A stretch of DNA of 64,000 nucleotides from Salinimonas marina (GTDB lineage Bacteria; Pseudomonadota; Gammaproteobacteria; Enterobacterales; Alteromonadaceae), in NCBI RefSeq assembly GCF_015644725.1, contig NZ_CP064795.1, positions 2,292,501 through 2,356,500 of the forward strand, read 5' to 3'. The notes beneath the pieces were generated by a model, which was given only the letters and a program-made list of their open reading frames with translations, was not told the DNA's origin and searched no databases. Numbering within the stretch: position 1 is the first letter of the stretch; each line of letters opens with the position of its first letter. The position numbers and the translations under genes were made by a program. Below are positions 16,364 to 25,440 of the stretch, one piece after another.

Positions 16364-16753
16364 ATGGCACTTCAAACTCTGGCCGTTTTACCACGGCATA
16401 TTACGATTTATTCGCTTGATCCGATGACCCCGATCCCGGCTGAAGTATTTAACAGTGATCTGTACTTTATTGGCCGCACAGAAGAACAACTTTCTATTGT
16501 CGTTCCTGAGTCGATAAAACTAGCGGCTGAAGATATGGATAAAGACTGGCGAGCCCTCGAGTTACTTGGTCCGCTGGAGCTAAGCATGGTTGGAATTATG
16601 GCCAAAATCAGCGATGTACTGGCACAGGCAAAAGTCAGTATTTTTATAGTTTCTACCTTTGATACCGATTTTTTCCTGGTTAAACACAATAAACTCGATA
16701 CTGCGGTGCATGCCCTGCAGGATGCGGGTTATACCGTGGTTGACCAGTCATGA
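16364..16753 (+). CDS. ACT domain-containing protein
   Basis: 129 residues. The C-terminal half shows the ACT pattern: ALELLGPLELSMVGIMAKIS, DVLAQAKVSIFIVSTFDTDF and FLVKHNKLDTAVHALQDAGY. This is the small two-ACT type in which the first ACT copy is degenerate. ACT domains bind amino acids or other small ligands and regulate partners. The stop overlaps the start of the next gene as ATGA, so the two are co-translated. Ribosome binding site is weak. The ligand is not evident. Confidence 0.75.
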   Translation: MALQTLAVLPRHITIYSLDPMTPIPAEVFNSDLYFIGRTEEQLSIVVPESIKLAAEDMDKDWRALELLGPLELSMVGIMAKISDVLAQAKVSIFIVSTFDTDFFLVKHNKLDTAVHALQDAGYTVVDQS

Positions 16754-17238
16754 GTGCTGCATCAGAAAAAAGTACCGGGTTACGTATAGTTACCGTTCCG
16801 GTGCCATTGTCGGGCAGGCCGTGCGAAGCCTCAGCGAGCAGTCTGGGTGAGATACTGGCGTTATTCAAAATTGGCTGTTTGCTCAAAGTCACCGGCAACC
16901 AGGTGCTTGCCCCGTTAGACGGAACCATTACCGATATTGATAGCAGCCAGCTTTCGGTAAAATTGAAAGCCGATAATGGCCTGCAATTATGGATAAAAGT
17001 CAGCGAGGTTTCGCTGCAGGGACATGGCGCCGGATGCTTTACCAGGGTTAAGGTGAAAGATCGGGTGAAAGCCGCTGAGGTGCTGTTTCAGTTCAATCCG
17101 GCGATGTTAAAGCTGGCCGGTGCTTTGCCTTTTGCCAGGGTTATTATTACCAATGGCCAGAAAATTGAGCGGTTTGAAACAACAAAAGCCAGGCAATGCC
17201 TGGCTTTTGAAGATACGTTATTTACATTGTACGTGTGA
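16750..17238 (+). CDS. EIIA-Glc-like protein lacking both active-site histidines
   Basis: 162 residues following the PTS EIIA-Glc fold along its length: PVPLSG near residue 17, then IGCLLKVTGNQVLAPLDGTI, NGLQLWIKVSEVSLQGHGAG, KVKDRVKAAEVLFQFN and VIITNG. In EIIA-Glc the phosphorylated His is in the segment FVHFGIDT. Here the equivalent reads LWIKVSEV. The helper His (NHAF) corresponds to SSQL. It therefore cannot take part in phosphotransfer by the known mechanism and is probably a structural or regulatory paralogue. It is translationally coupled to the ACT protein. A hairpin lies within its last codons. Confidence 0.65.
   Translation: MSAASEKSTGLRIVTVPVPLSGRPCEASASSLGEILALFKIGCLLKVTGNQVLAPLDGTITDIDSSQLSVKLKADNGLQLWIKVSEVSLQGHGAGCFTRVKVKDRVKAAEVLFQFNPAMLKLAGALPFARVIITNGQKIERFETTKARQCLAFEDTLFTLYV
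17184..17208. terminator. Hairpin inside the 3' end of the EIIA-like gene
   Basis: AAAAGCCAGGCA (17184-17195) is a perfect inverted repeat of TGCCTGGCTTTT (17197-17208), giving a strong stem with a T run on either strand. It probably terminates both the ACT/EIIA-like operon and, from the other side, osmC. The reading frame continues through it to 17238, so the last 15 or so codons may be an overhang rather than conserved protein. Confidence 0.7.
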
Positions 17239-17273
17239 ATGCTCCTAACCCGGCTTCACACTACACCGTATGC

Positions 17274-17705
17274 TTAGTTGTGAAAGGTATAATCCAGCGA
17301 GATTTCTGCTTTCAGTAGTTTAGAGATTGGGCAGTTATCTTTTGCGTCTTTAGCAATAGCGGCAAATTCGTCTTCGTCGATACCGGCAACTTTGGCATCC
17401 AGCGTCAACGCTGACTCAGTAACTGCAAATCCGTCGCCGTCTTTTTCCAGGGTTACCGCAGCATCAACTTTCAATTCGCCACTGTCGTAGCCAGAGTCGG
17501 CCAACGCGAAGGATAACGCCATCGCATAGCAACTTGCATGTGCACCGGCAATAAGTTCTTCAGGGTTCGTGCCTGACTTGTCTTCAAAACGGGTATTGAA
17601 GCCATAAGGTTGCTCGGATAGTGCGCCACTGGCCAGGCTCACATGCCCCTGCCCTTCTTTACCTAAAGGCTGATAATGTGCAGATGCGGTTTTAACGATT
17701 GCCAT
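17274..17705 (-). CDS. OsmC family peroxiredoxin
   Basis: 143 residues, normal for the OsmC subgroup. The two redox cysteines are in AGAHASCYAMALSFAL (near residue 60) and DNCPISKLLKA (near residue 125), separated as in organic-hydroperoxide reductases of the OsmC/Ohr family. It detoxifies organic peroxides using Cys chemistry in the cytoplasm. The conserved NPEELIAGAHASCY block favours OsmC over Ohr. Single gene, convergent with the EIIA-like gene. Confidence 0.9.
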   Translation of the reverse strand: MAIVKTASAHYQPLGKEGQGHVSLASGALSEQPYGFNTRFEDKSGTNPEELIAGAHASCYAMALSFALADSGYDSGELKVDAAVTLEKDGDGFAVTESALTLDAKVAGIDEDEFAAIAKDAKDNCPISKLLKAEISLDYTFHN

Positions 17706-17992
17706 GGGGTCTCCTTCAAGCGGTTAAAGTAATTACGCTTTGATGCGTAAGTGTTGCCGGAGTGAATGCAGCATGTATGCCGGAATCAAAAAAATGTCAC
17801 CATTAAACCTGATGAACCGCGCTTACCCCTTTTCCTAAAAGGCTTAGCGTTATCTGCTTACTATCGCTGAAAGTGATACTCACCGCCGCCCGATTAACCC
17901 CACTGTAAGATTTCTACATGGTCTGTGTACCTTTTGCATCCTTAAATCTGACAAGATAGACTCCATTGAAAATAGCGAAGGATTTTCTAATC

Positions 17993-18346
17993 ATGACAAC
18001 CACGGTTTACGGTATTACCAATTGCGACACTATTAAAAAAGCGAAGAAATGGCTTACTCAGCACAATATCGACTTTACCTTTCACGACTACCGCAAAGAT
18101 GGCATCAACCGACAGTGGCTGGAGCAAACCGAAAGCTATCTGGGCTGGGAAACCATGCTGAACAAACGCGGTACCACCTACCGGCAACTGGATGATCACA
18201 CCAAAGAATCGATTGATCGCGATAGTGCAATTGAGCTGATGCTGGCGCAACCCGCCATGATAAAGCGCCCTATTTTGCATCATAACAATACGATGATGGC
18301 TGGCTTTAAGACTGATCAATATGAGGAAGCATTCGCCAATGAGTGA
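17993..18346 (+). CDS. yffB: ArsC/Spx-fold protein YffB
   Basis: 117 residues from the ATG at 17993 ([20 protein letters not shown]), which follows a GAAGGA site. An in-frame ATG 27 bases earlier looks unlikely. It has the single N-terminal Cys in [30 protein letters not shown] and KRPILHHN, matching YffB of the arsenate-reductase-like family. YffB commonly precedes dapE, as here, and the stop overlaps the dapE start by 8 bases. The biochemical role is not settled, and arsenate reduction is not implied. Confidence 0.85.
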   Translation: MTTTVYGITNCDTIKKAKKWLTQHNIDFTFHDYRKDGINRQWLEQTESYLGWETMLNKRGTTYRQLDDHTKESIDRDSAIELMLAQPAMIKRPILHHNNTMMAGFKTDQYEEAFANE

Positions 18347-19466
18347 GGTTATTGCCCTGGCTAAGGCCCTGATTAACCGCAAGTCGGTGACCCCCGAAGA
18401 CGCCGGCTGCCAGTTGATGATGCAGCAGTGGCTGAGCGCCGCCGGATTTACCAATGAAACCATGGTGTTTGATGACACCACCAACCTGTGGGCACGTAAG
18501 GGCACCGCCGGACCGGTCTTTTGTTTTGCCGGTCATACCGACGTGGTACCCAGTGGCCCGGAAGCAGACTGGCAGACCCCGCCATTTGAAGCCACCGAAA
18601 AAGAAGGCTTTTTACATGGGCGTGGGGCCGCCGACATGAAAGGCAGTCTGGCAGCGATGCTTACCGCCACCACGCGCTTTGTAGCAGATTATCCTGATCA
18701 CAAAGGCAGTATCGCCTTTTTGATCACCAGTGATGAAGAAGGCCCCTTTATTAACGGCACAACCCGGGTGATTGATACCCTGGAAGCCCGCAATGAAAAA
18801 ATCGACTGGTGTATCGTGGGCGAACCCAGCAGCACGTCCTCAATAGGCGATGTGGTAAAAAACGGCCGCCGGGGCTCGCTGACCGCGGACATCACATTTA
18901 AGGGGATTCAGGGCCATGTTGCTTATCCGCATCTGGCTAAAAATCCGGTACACGCGGCTACACCCGCGCTGGCCGAGCTGGCCCAGACCCATTGGGATAA
19001 TGGCAATGCGTATTTTCCGCCCACCAGCTTTCAAATCTCTAACATCCATGCGGGGACTGGCGCCGGCAATGTTATCCCGGGGGCGCTGCAGGTATGCTGT
19101 AATTTCCGGTTTTCTACCGAAGTCACCGATCAGCAACTCATTACCCGCACCGAGGCGATTTTGCAGACCCACGAGCTGGATTATGAAGTGAAATGGACAT
19201 TCAACGGCCAGCCCTTTTTAACCGACGCCGGAGAGCTGGTTACTGCCACCCAATCCGCCATCAATCAGGTAACCGGTCGTGCCACTGAACTTTCCACCGC
19301 CGGCGGCACCTCTGACGGTCGATTTATCGCCCCCACTGGCGCTCAGGTGGTCGAATTGGGTCCGGTGAATGCCACCATCCATAAAGTGGATGAAAAGGTC
19401 AGGATGAGCGACCTGCAAGCCCTGGAAGATATTTACTATCAGATTCTGGTAAGGCTGCTGGCATGA
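18339..19466 (+). CDS. dapE: Succinyl-diaminopimelate desuccinylase
   Basis: 375 residues from ATG 18339 ([20 protein letters not shown]). It removes succinate from N-succinyl-LL-2,6-diaminopimelate in the lysine/meso-DAP pathway. Metal-site motifs of the M20 fold are present: [34 protein letters not shown] and the late GTSDGRF. It overlaps yffB by 8 bases and the following carboxypeptidase by 4 (ATGA), so the genes form a translationally coupled operon linked to cell-wall precursor supply. Confidence 0.95.
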   Translation: MSEVIALAKALINRKSVTPEDAGCQLMMQQWLSAAGFTNETMVFDDTTNLWARKGTAGPVFCFAGHTDVVPSGPEADWQTPPFEATEKEGFLHGRGAADMKGSLAAMLTATTRFVADYPDHKGSIAFLITSDEEGPFINGTTRVIDTLEARNEKIDWCIVGEPSSTSSIGDVVKNGRRGSLTADITFKGIQGHVAYPHLAKNPVHAATPALAELAQTHWDNGNAYFPPTSFQISNIHAGTGAGNVIPGALQVCCNFRFSTEVTDQQLITRTEAILQTHELDYEVKWTFNGQPFLTDAGELVTATQSAINQVTGRATELSTAGGTSDGRFIAPTGAQVVELGPVNATIHKVDEKVRMSDLQALEDIYYQILVRLLA

Positions 19467-20137
19467 ACACCAGCTGGATGGGCTTATCCCATGAATCGCT
19501 GGTGCCGGCGGGTTCGGACCACCAGCTGCACCTGCAGGTGCTGCCCGACTTTAATGCCATGCAGCAGGCGGCCTGTGCTGATGGGGTAAATGTGGATTTG
19601 GTGAGTACCTACCGCTCCTTTGAAAAGCAGCTGAGCATCTGGAACCGCAAATGGCATGGGCAGCTGCCGATACTGGATTTACATGGGCAGCCCACCGCAA
19701 TCGACACCCTCACTGACGAACAGAAAATGCATGCGATTCTCACCTGGTCGGCATTGCCGGGCACCAGTCGGCATCATTGGGGGACTGACCTGGATGTATA
19801 CGATCGGCAGGCGGTACACGAGCGTGGCATGCGCTTTAATTTAGTGGATGCAGAGTATCGTGCAGGCGGCCCGTGTGCGGGTCTGGCCGCATGGCTTAGC
19901 GAGCACGCCGAGGATTTTGGCTTTTTCAGGCCTTATCTGGAGTATCGTGGCGGGGTTGCCTGTGAACTATGGCATCTCAGTCATCGTATTACTGCCAGGG
20001 CTTATGAAAAATCACGTAATTGTGAACAGCTTGCGGCGGTGCTGGCAGAGGCTGATTTAGCCGGAAAGCACACCGTGCTTGCGCATATTGAGTCTGTTTA
20101 CCGACGTTATGTTCTGAACCAGGGGAGGTCATTATGA
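19463..20137 (+). CDS. M15-family D-alanyl-D-alanine carboxypeptidase (VanY-like)
   Basis: 224 residues, without signal peptide. The zinc ligands of the VanY fold are in [15 protein letters not shown] (His and Asp, around residue 110) and ELWHLSHR (His, around residue 170). The enzyme trims the terminal D-Ala of muropeptides. Its place behind dapE fits peptidoglycan recycling or precursor metabolism in the cytoplasm, since no export signal is seen. It overlaps both neighbours by ATGA junctions. Confidence 0.85.
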   Translation: MNTSWMGLSHESLVPAGSDHQLHLQVLPDFNAMQQAACADGVNVDLVSTYRSFEKQLSIWNRKWHGQLPILDLHGQPTAIDTLTDEQKMHAILTWSALPGTSRHHWGTDLDVYDRQAVHERGMRFNLVDAEYRAGGPCAGLAAWLSEHAEDFGFFRPYLEYRGGVACELWHLSHRITARAYEKSRNCEQLAAVLAEADLAGKHTVLAHIESVYRRYVLNQGRSL

Positions 20138-20283
20138 GCATGGGCTGGATAATTTTGATTATTGCACTGGTGATCGGGCTTATTGCCGGCAATTTGCTGC
20201 TGCTGCGTAATACCAAAAAAATGCGCACGCCGCCGGGTTTCAAACCACGTAAATACGATGATGACGATGACGACTGGAAATAA
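20134..20283 (+). CDS. Small membrane protein, DUF2897 type
   Basis: 49 residues starting at an ATGA overlap with the carboxypeptidase stop. One transmembrane helix (GWIILIIALVIGLIAGNLLL) is followed by a basic then strongly acidic cytoplasmic tail (RKYDDDDDDWK). Length, topology and the MGW start match DUF2897 single-pass proteins of gammaproteobacteria. Function unknown. It is probably the last gene of the yffB-dapE operon. Confidence 0.8.
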   Translation: MSMGWIILIIALVIGLIAGNLLLLRNTKKMRTPPGFKPRKYDDDDDDWK

Positions 20284-20314
20284 CCCCGGCCGTCAGATCA
20301 TTTAGCCTGCCGGC

Positions 20315-20641
20315 TCAGTGGGCGTTAAGCTTTACCGCGGTGCCACTGATACTCACCATCAGCATACTGCCTTTCTGACCGACTACTTCGTAGTCAATGG
20401 CGATCCCTACCACTGCGTTTGCCCCCATGATCCGGGCTTCCTGTTCTAACTCAGAAAATGCAAATTTGCGGGCTTTGGTCAGTTCGTCCTCATAGGAGCC
20501 CGACCGCCCCCCGACAAAATCCCGTACCGAGGCAAAAAAGTCTTTCAGAACATTTGCGCCCATTACGGCTTCGCCAACAACAATGCCATAATAATGTTCA
20601 ATATTCTGGCCTTCTACATTGGGGGTGGTGGTCAGTATCAC
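20315..20641 (-). CDS. YbjQ family protein (UPF0145)
   Basis: 108 residues. Shows the family text: [47 protein letters not shown] and [15 protein letters not shown]. YbjQ proteins form pentamers and have been described as heavy-metal binding by annotation, but a firm function is not known. It may be co-transcribed with the HIT and astE genes just upstream (5-bp gap). Confidence 0.9.
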   Translation of the reverse strand: MILTTTPNVEGQNIEHYYGIVVGEAVMGANVLKDFFASVRDFVGGRSGSYEDELTKARKFAFSELEQEARIMGANAVVGIAIDYEVVGQKGSMLMVSISGTAVKLNAH

Positions 20642-20646
20642 TGAGT

Positions 20647-21057
20647 TTATTCCTTTAAAAGTAACGGTTTGATACGCGCGATACTATCCTGCGCGGCTTC
20701 AGGTGAATAAGCCACGGCAGGCTGACGCCCCCAGATGGGAGCCGGCCAGGCTATATCATGAGTAAAACGGGCGACATGGTGGATATGCAGCTGCGACACC
20801 ACATTGCCTAAGGCCGCCACATTCAGTTTGTCAGGGGTAAATAAGGTTTGCAGGGCTTCACACACACGCGCCGATTCTGTTAAAAACTGGTGCTGCTGCG
20901 CAACGGTAAGCTGATACAACTCCGTGGCCTTGGGCACCCGGGGCACCAGAATCAGCCACGGAAACTGGCTGTCATCGGCCAATAGGACCCGACACAATGC
21001 CAGCTCGCAGACAAAATGCGAGTCTTTGGTCAGTTGTGGATCCAGCACAAAACTCAT
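20647..21057 (-). CDS. HIT family hydrolase
   Basis: 136 residues. The histidine triad is QLHIHHVAR near residue 93, and the N-terminal half has [22 protein letters not shown] proteins hydrolyse or transfer nucleotides from nucleoside-phosphate conjugates. The WLILVPR form with HIHHVAR is typical of the short proteobacterial HIT proteins of unknown substrate. Its start overlaps the end of astE by 4 bases. Confidence 0.85.
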   Translation of the reverse strand: MSFVLDPQLTKDSHFVCELALCRVLLADDSQFPWLILVPRVPKATELYQLTVAQQHQFLTESARVCEALQTLFTPDKLNVAALGNVVSQLHIHHVARFTHDIAWPAPIWGRQPAVAYSPEAAQDSIARIKPLLLKE

Positions 21058-22082
21058 TGTGCATCCAATGTGGTCGGCACCACCGTCAGCAACGCGCGTT
21101 GACCAATAGCCACACTGGCATTAGGAAACACAATAGCCTCACCCTCATGTTCAGCATAATAGCTGGCACCGCTTTCCTGCGCCAGCAAGGTGCCTTTGGC
21201 AAAACCGGTGAAATTGGGCGTATCGTCGGCAAAGTGTAAGACAAAATCCTCTGCCTGTTTATTGATTACCTGATTAACCGTAAAAATTTCTACGTCGTCC
21301 CCCATCGGTGCCAGCTCCAGTGTTGGCTGACTAATAAGACGGGTAATGGTTTGTCGGGCCGCTTCAAACCGGGTCATGTCATTTTTACCAAAGGGCTGCA
21401 CCTTGCCCAGCTCCACGGTAAAGGCATGGGCATGGTGTTGATGACTGGAATAATAACTGAAGGTGGTGGTGGGACTTTGTGACAACAAGATGGTTTTTAC
21501 GCCGCACGCACTTAAAAAGGCAATCTGTTCTTCGCTTCGTGCCTGGCCATGCAGGTAGGGATACACCGCAAACTTCTCATTCTTAGACTCCCGAATCGCC
21601 GTATGTAAATCATAATGAAACCGGTGCTTGCCGGCATTTTCAAAAAAGTCAGTGATAGCTTGTTCCAGTTGGCTGGCCCGGCGGCGCTCGGCGTTTACCA
21701 GCCCCTCGCCGTCACTGTGGGCGCCACTGAATAACCGGTTCATATTTTCTTCAACAAAGCGCTGAGCAATATCCATTGCCGGCAGATTACCAAACAGAAA
21801 CAACACACGATGTGCCGGGACCAGCTGTTCTGTTAACAAGGCACAGACCCAGTCATCACACAGCTCTATAGGTGCGGTTTCATTGCCATGCACACCGCAC
21901 GACAGCACAATATGTTTGGTGTCGGGCTGCACCTTGGCCGGGGTAAAGCTGATAATACCCGCCGCGGTAATACTCACCGCTACCCCATTGGATAAGGTAA
22001 AGTCACAAGGCTCTGAAAAAAGTTCGGGAGTTTGGCGCGAGCGCGCAAGAAAATCGCCGTTGGCACAAAGTTCTGCTTTCAT
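21054..22082 (-). CDS. astE: Succinylglutamate desuccinylase
   Basis: 342 residues from the ATG at 22082 (MKAELCANGDFLARS). A slightly longer start at 22097 would need a rare codon. It is the last enzyme of the arginine succinyltransferase pathway, splitting succinylglutamate. Zinc-site motifs are SCGVHGNETAPIEL and RFHYDLHTAIR, and FTVELGKV carries the catalytic Glu region. The other ast genes are not in the window. HIT and ybjQ follow closely on the same strand. Confidence 0.9.
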   Translation of the reverse strand: MKAELCANGDFLARSRQTPELFSEPCDFTLSNGVAVSITAAGIISFTPAKVQPDTKHIVLSCGVHGNETAPIELCDDWVCALLTEQLVPAHRVLFLFGNLPAMDIAQRFVEENMNRLFSGAHSDGEGLVNAERRRASQLEQAITDFFENAGKHRFHYDLHTAIRESKNEKFAVYPYLHGQARSEEQIAFLSACGVKTILLSQSPTTTFSYYSSHQHHAHAFTVELGKVQPFGKNDMTRFEAARQTITRLISQPTLELAPMGDDVEIFTVNQVINKQAEDFVLHFADDTPNFTGFAKGTLLAQESGASYYAEHEGEAIVFPNASVAIGQRALLTVVPTTLDAQ

Positions 22083-22145
22083 AATACCGGATAACAATAG
22101 GATTTATAGCCATAAGTTTACCCAGTTACCGGCTAAAATGCCAAA

Positions 22146-23489
22146 TTAGCTCAGACGTTTACGTAAAGGGGAGCTGCCAACAATAATATCCTGATGCGCC
22201 AGTTTAATGAAATCAGCCAGAGGGACGGCCCGGGAAAATAAAAAACCCTGTCCGGTTTTAATGCCTAATTCACGTAGGATATGCAGGTGGTCTACGGTTT
22301 CGATGCCTTCTGCCACAACTTCACACTGCTTGGCATCACCAATGATTTTTGCCGCCTGGATAATCGCCTTATTAATAGGATTGTCGGTCAACCCCATAAC
22401 AAAGTTTTTGTCTATTTTAAGAGCGGTGATATCCAGCTCCCGAATATAGGCCAGGTTTGAGTAGCCTTTACCAAAATCATCGACCGCGATGGCTATGCCT
22501 AACGCTTTTAGCTGTAGCAGCTGCTCCCGTACCATTAAAGAACTGGATAAGGCCACATCTTCCGTCAGTTCAAACTCAAAATCCTGGGGCTCAAACCCAT
22601 AGCGCTCACAAAGCATGGTGAAATGAGGAATAAGCTGACTGTCATACAATTGCGTGGGCGAAATATTAATAGAAATACGCGGGCTTACCCCCACCATGCG
22701 CATACGAGCCAGGTTCTGGAACGCCTGGTTAAGCGTCCAGTAAGCCAACTCATTCATCATATGATAAGACTCGGCCGCTTCAATTAAGGGCCCCGGGAAG
22801 ACCACGCCATCTAACGGATGATTCCAGCGCAGCAGACATTCGGCCCCGGTTATCGCTAACGTGGCTAAATCTACTTTGGGCTGAAAATACAATTCCAGTT
22901 CGTCACGGGCCATCGCCCGACGCAGATCGGCTTTTAATGCCAGCCGCCGGCCCGTGGTTGACGCCACGCCCGGATCGACCATATAAAAATTTTCGTAGCG
23001 ATTCTCTTTGGCTTGTTTAAGCGCAGCTTCAGCCCGCGAAATAAAGGTGGAGAGCTGAAAACCCGTACGGGTGCCGGCCACCGCCCCGGCATTAAAATCG
23101 GCAATAAACGCATGATTTTGATGATGCATGGGGGTTTTGAAGTGTTCGGTAAGGCGCTCTACCCGTTTCAGCATCAGGCTTTTTTCGGCTTTGCCGGTAA
23201 ACATAATACCGAACACATCGCCACTTACCCGGCCAAAACAAATGGTATCGTCAAAAAAGCTGATTATGCGGTTAGCAATCTGAAGCAAGAAGCGATCGCC
23301 TACATCAATACCCAGGCTGGTAGTAACATCAGAAAATCGCACCACATCAACCAGCATGATCGTAAAATTCTCATGGCACTGAGCAAATTTATCAACCTGG
23401 TTAATAAACGCATAGCGATTGGGAATCGTTAACAATGTTTGATGCAATTTCGGCATTACTTCAATGTTTCCCGCATGAAATATAGACAA
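22146..23489 (-). CDS. GGDEF/EAL protein with degenerate GGDEF site
   Basis: 447 residues with no sensor or membrane segment. The GGDEF-like domain (about residues 15-170) has GRVSGDVFGIMF in place of the GGDEF loop, so diguanylate cyclase activity is unlikely. The EAL domain (about 185-430) reads AECLLRWNHP, NISPTQL, FELTEDVA, VDDFGKGYSNL, KIDKNFV, VAEGIET and GQGFLFSRA, so nearly all metal and catalytic residues remain. It probably degrades cyclic di-GMP, with the GGDEF part as a regulatory domain. Single gene. Confidence 0.88.
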   Translation of the reverse strand: MSIFHAGNIEVMPKLHQTLLTIPNRYAFINQVDKFAQCHENFTIMLVDVVRFSDVTTSLGIDVGDRFLLQIANRIISFFDDTICFGRVSGDVFGIMFTGKAEKSLMLKRVERLTEHFKTPMHHQNHAFIADFNAGAVAGTRTGFQLSTFISRAEAALKQAKENRYENFYMVDPGVASTTGRRLALKADLRRAMARDELELYFQPKVDLATLAITGAECLLRWNHPLDGVVFPGPLIEAAESYHMMNELAYWTLNQAFQNLARMRMVGVSPRISINISPTQLYDSQLIPHFTMLCERYGFEPQDFEFELTEDVALSSSLMVREQLLQLKALGIAIAVDDFGKGYSNLAYIRELDITALKIDKNFVMGLTDNPINKAIIQAAKIIGDAKQCEVVAEGIETVDHLHILRELGIKTGQGFLFSRAVPLADFIKLAHQDIIVGSSPLRKRLS

Positions 23490-23967
23490 ATGTCTAAATT
23501 ATTATATTTCTTATCAAACCACGCTCACGCGACAGGAGCAACAACTTGGTTGTATCTTAACCCATACCTAATTATCTTTCCGCTAGGTTAAAGACCCTAA
23601 CTCCCCGAATTCCCAGCCTTTTTCTGCTTCTGAAAAACAGTTTTTACACAAAGCATAGGGACCTATAAAACGAAAATTCAGCCTTCTTAAGGTCGCGATG
23701 AAACAGCTATTTTTTGCGGTGGAATGCAGCTTGATGTTTCTTATTTCTTTTCTGCTACATAGAAAAAACATGATGTCAACTTTGAGCCAATTCTTTATAT
23801 CTATTAGTATATATAAGTTAGATTCAGCAACGGCAAGGGATAGACGCGCATTGCGCCATCGGAGTGGCTCTTGAATGGCGGGTTTTGCGTGCTTGCAATT
23901 TACTCACCATTAAATCATTAGCGCTGAACTCGATATTCACGGTGACAATTTTATTTGGAGCAAAACT
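23490..23967. other. Non-coding gap upstream of the choline genes
   Basis: 478 bp between the divergent EAL gene and betB. It contains an AT-rich stretch (TTTATATCTATTAGTATATA near 23792) that may hold the betB promoter. I see no betI repressor gene, no convincing operator palindrome and no RNA gene. A short minus-strand open frame at 23583-23771 lacks any protein features I would trust. Confidence 0.5.
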
Positions 23968-25431
23968 ATGACGATACCGCGTCTGCAGAATTTCATTAAT
24001 GGCCAATCGCTGGCCAACGAGTCCGGCGAAACCATCGAGGTCATAAATCCTGCCACTGGTGAGGTAATTTACGAAATCGAAGTTGCCGACGAAAAAGTAA
24101 AAAGTGCGGCTATCGAAAGTGCTCAGGCAGGATTCAAACAATGGTCAGCCATGACCGCCATGGAGCGGTCCCGCATTTTGTTAAAAGCAGTCGCATTATT
24201 GCGTGAAAAAAATGATGAACTGGCCAGTTACGAAGTGTTAGACACCGGCAAGCCTATGCAGGAAGCTAACTGTGTGGATGTGGTTACCGGTACCGATGCC
24301 ATCGAATTTTTCGCTAATCTGGCGCCTACCCAGGTTGGACAACAGCAGGATCTGGGCGGCGACTTTTACTACACCCGTAAAGAGCCACTGGGAATTTGCG
24401 CCGGAATTGGTGCCTGGAATTACCCTATTCAAATTGCCTGCTGGAAATCCGCCCCTGCCCTGGCAGCCGGCAATGCCATGATTTTCAAGCCTTCAGAAGA
24501 AACTCCCCGGGGCGCGGTCGAACTAGCAAAAGTCTTTATAGAAGCTGGGGTGCCGGCTGGTGTATTCAATGTTGTACTGGGGGCCGGCGATGTGGGTCAG
24601 TGGTTAACTCACCACGAGCTGATCGAAAAAGTGTCTTTTACCGGTGAAGTCGGTACCGGCCGCAAGGTAATGGAGTCAGCAGCTTCGACCTTAAAAGATG
24701 TGACCATGGAGCTGGGTGGTAAATCGCCGCTTATCGTGTTTGAAGATGCCGATATTTCACAGTCGGTATCAGCCGCCATGCTGGGCAATTTCTACACCCA
24801 GGGTGAGGTGTGTACTAACTGCACCCGTGTGTTTGTGCATGAAAGCGTGTATGAACAGTTCATCAGTGAGTTGGTTGAGCGCACCAAAAACAATATCAAG
24901 GCGGGCGATCCGCAAGATCTGTCGGTGAACTTTGGCGCCATGATTTCGCAAAAACATCAGCAACTGGTCATGGACTATATTGCCAAAGGCAAAGAGGAAG
25001 GCGCCACGGTATTAACCGGCGGCAATACATTCTCTCCGGCTGGCGCCGAAAATGGCTACTTTGTTGAGCCTACTATTTTCACTGATTGCACCGATGACAT
25101 GACGATTGTTAAAGAAGAAATATTTGGTCCGGTCATGAGTGTACTAACCTTTAAGGATGAGGAAGAAGTAATACGCCGTGCAAATGATACACCGTTAGGT
25201 TTGGCTGCGGGGTTGATGACCCAGAATATCACTCGTGCGCATCGGGTTATTCATCAGCTTGAAGCGGGTATTTGCTGGATCAATACCTGGGGCGCCTCTC
25301 CTGCAGAAATGCCGGTAGGCGGCTATAAATTATCCGGAATCGGTCGTGAAAACGGCATCGAGGCGCTAAACCAGTACACTCAGACCAAGTCGGTATACAT
25401 GGGTATGGTTGAACTGGAAAGCCCCTTTTAA
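23968..25431 (+). CDS. betB: Betaine-aldehyde dehydrogenase
   Basis: 487 residues, typical length. It oxidises betaine aldehyde to glycine betaine with NAD(P)+. Motifs: [39 protein letters not shown] (cofactor binding), [18 protein letters not shown] with the catalytic Glu, and the catalytic Cys in [17 protein letters not shown]. First gene of a four-gene choline operon. betA follows after 9 bases. The usual betI repressor gene upstream is absent. Confidence 0.93.
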   Translation: MTIPRLQNFINGQSLANESGETIEVINPATGEVIYEIEVADEKVKSAAIESAQAGFKQWSAMTAMERSRILLKAVALLREKNDELASYEVLDTGKPMQEANCVDVVTGTDAIEFFANLAPTQVGQQQDLGGDFYYTRKEPLGICAGIGAWNYPIQIACWKSAPALAAGNAMIFKPSEETPRGAVELAKVFIEAGVPAGVFNVVLGAGDVGQWLTHHELIEKVSFTGEVGTGRKVMESAASTLKDVTMELGGKSPLIVFEDADISQSVSAAMLGNFYTQGEVCTNCTRVFVHESVYEQFISELVERTKNNIKAGDPQDLSVNFGAMISQKHQQLVMDYIAKGKEEGATVLTGGNTFSPAGAENGYFVEPTIFTDCTDDMTIVKEEIFGPVMSVLTFKDEEEVIRRANDTPLGLAAGLMTQNITRAHRVIHQLEAGICWINTWGASPAEMPVGGYKLSGIGRENGIEALNQYTQTKSVYMGMVELESPF

Positions 25432-25440
25432 GGAGACTTG

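Noticed and set aside
23583..23771. Short minus-strand open frame upstream of betB
   Set aside because: 62 residues without recognisable features, poor start context and composition unlike its neighbours.
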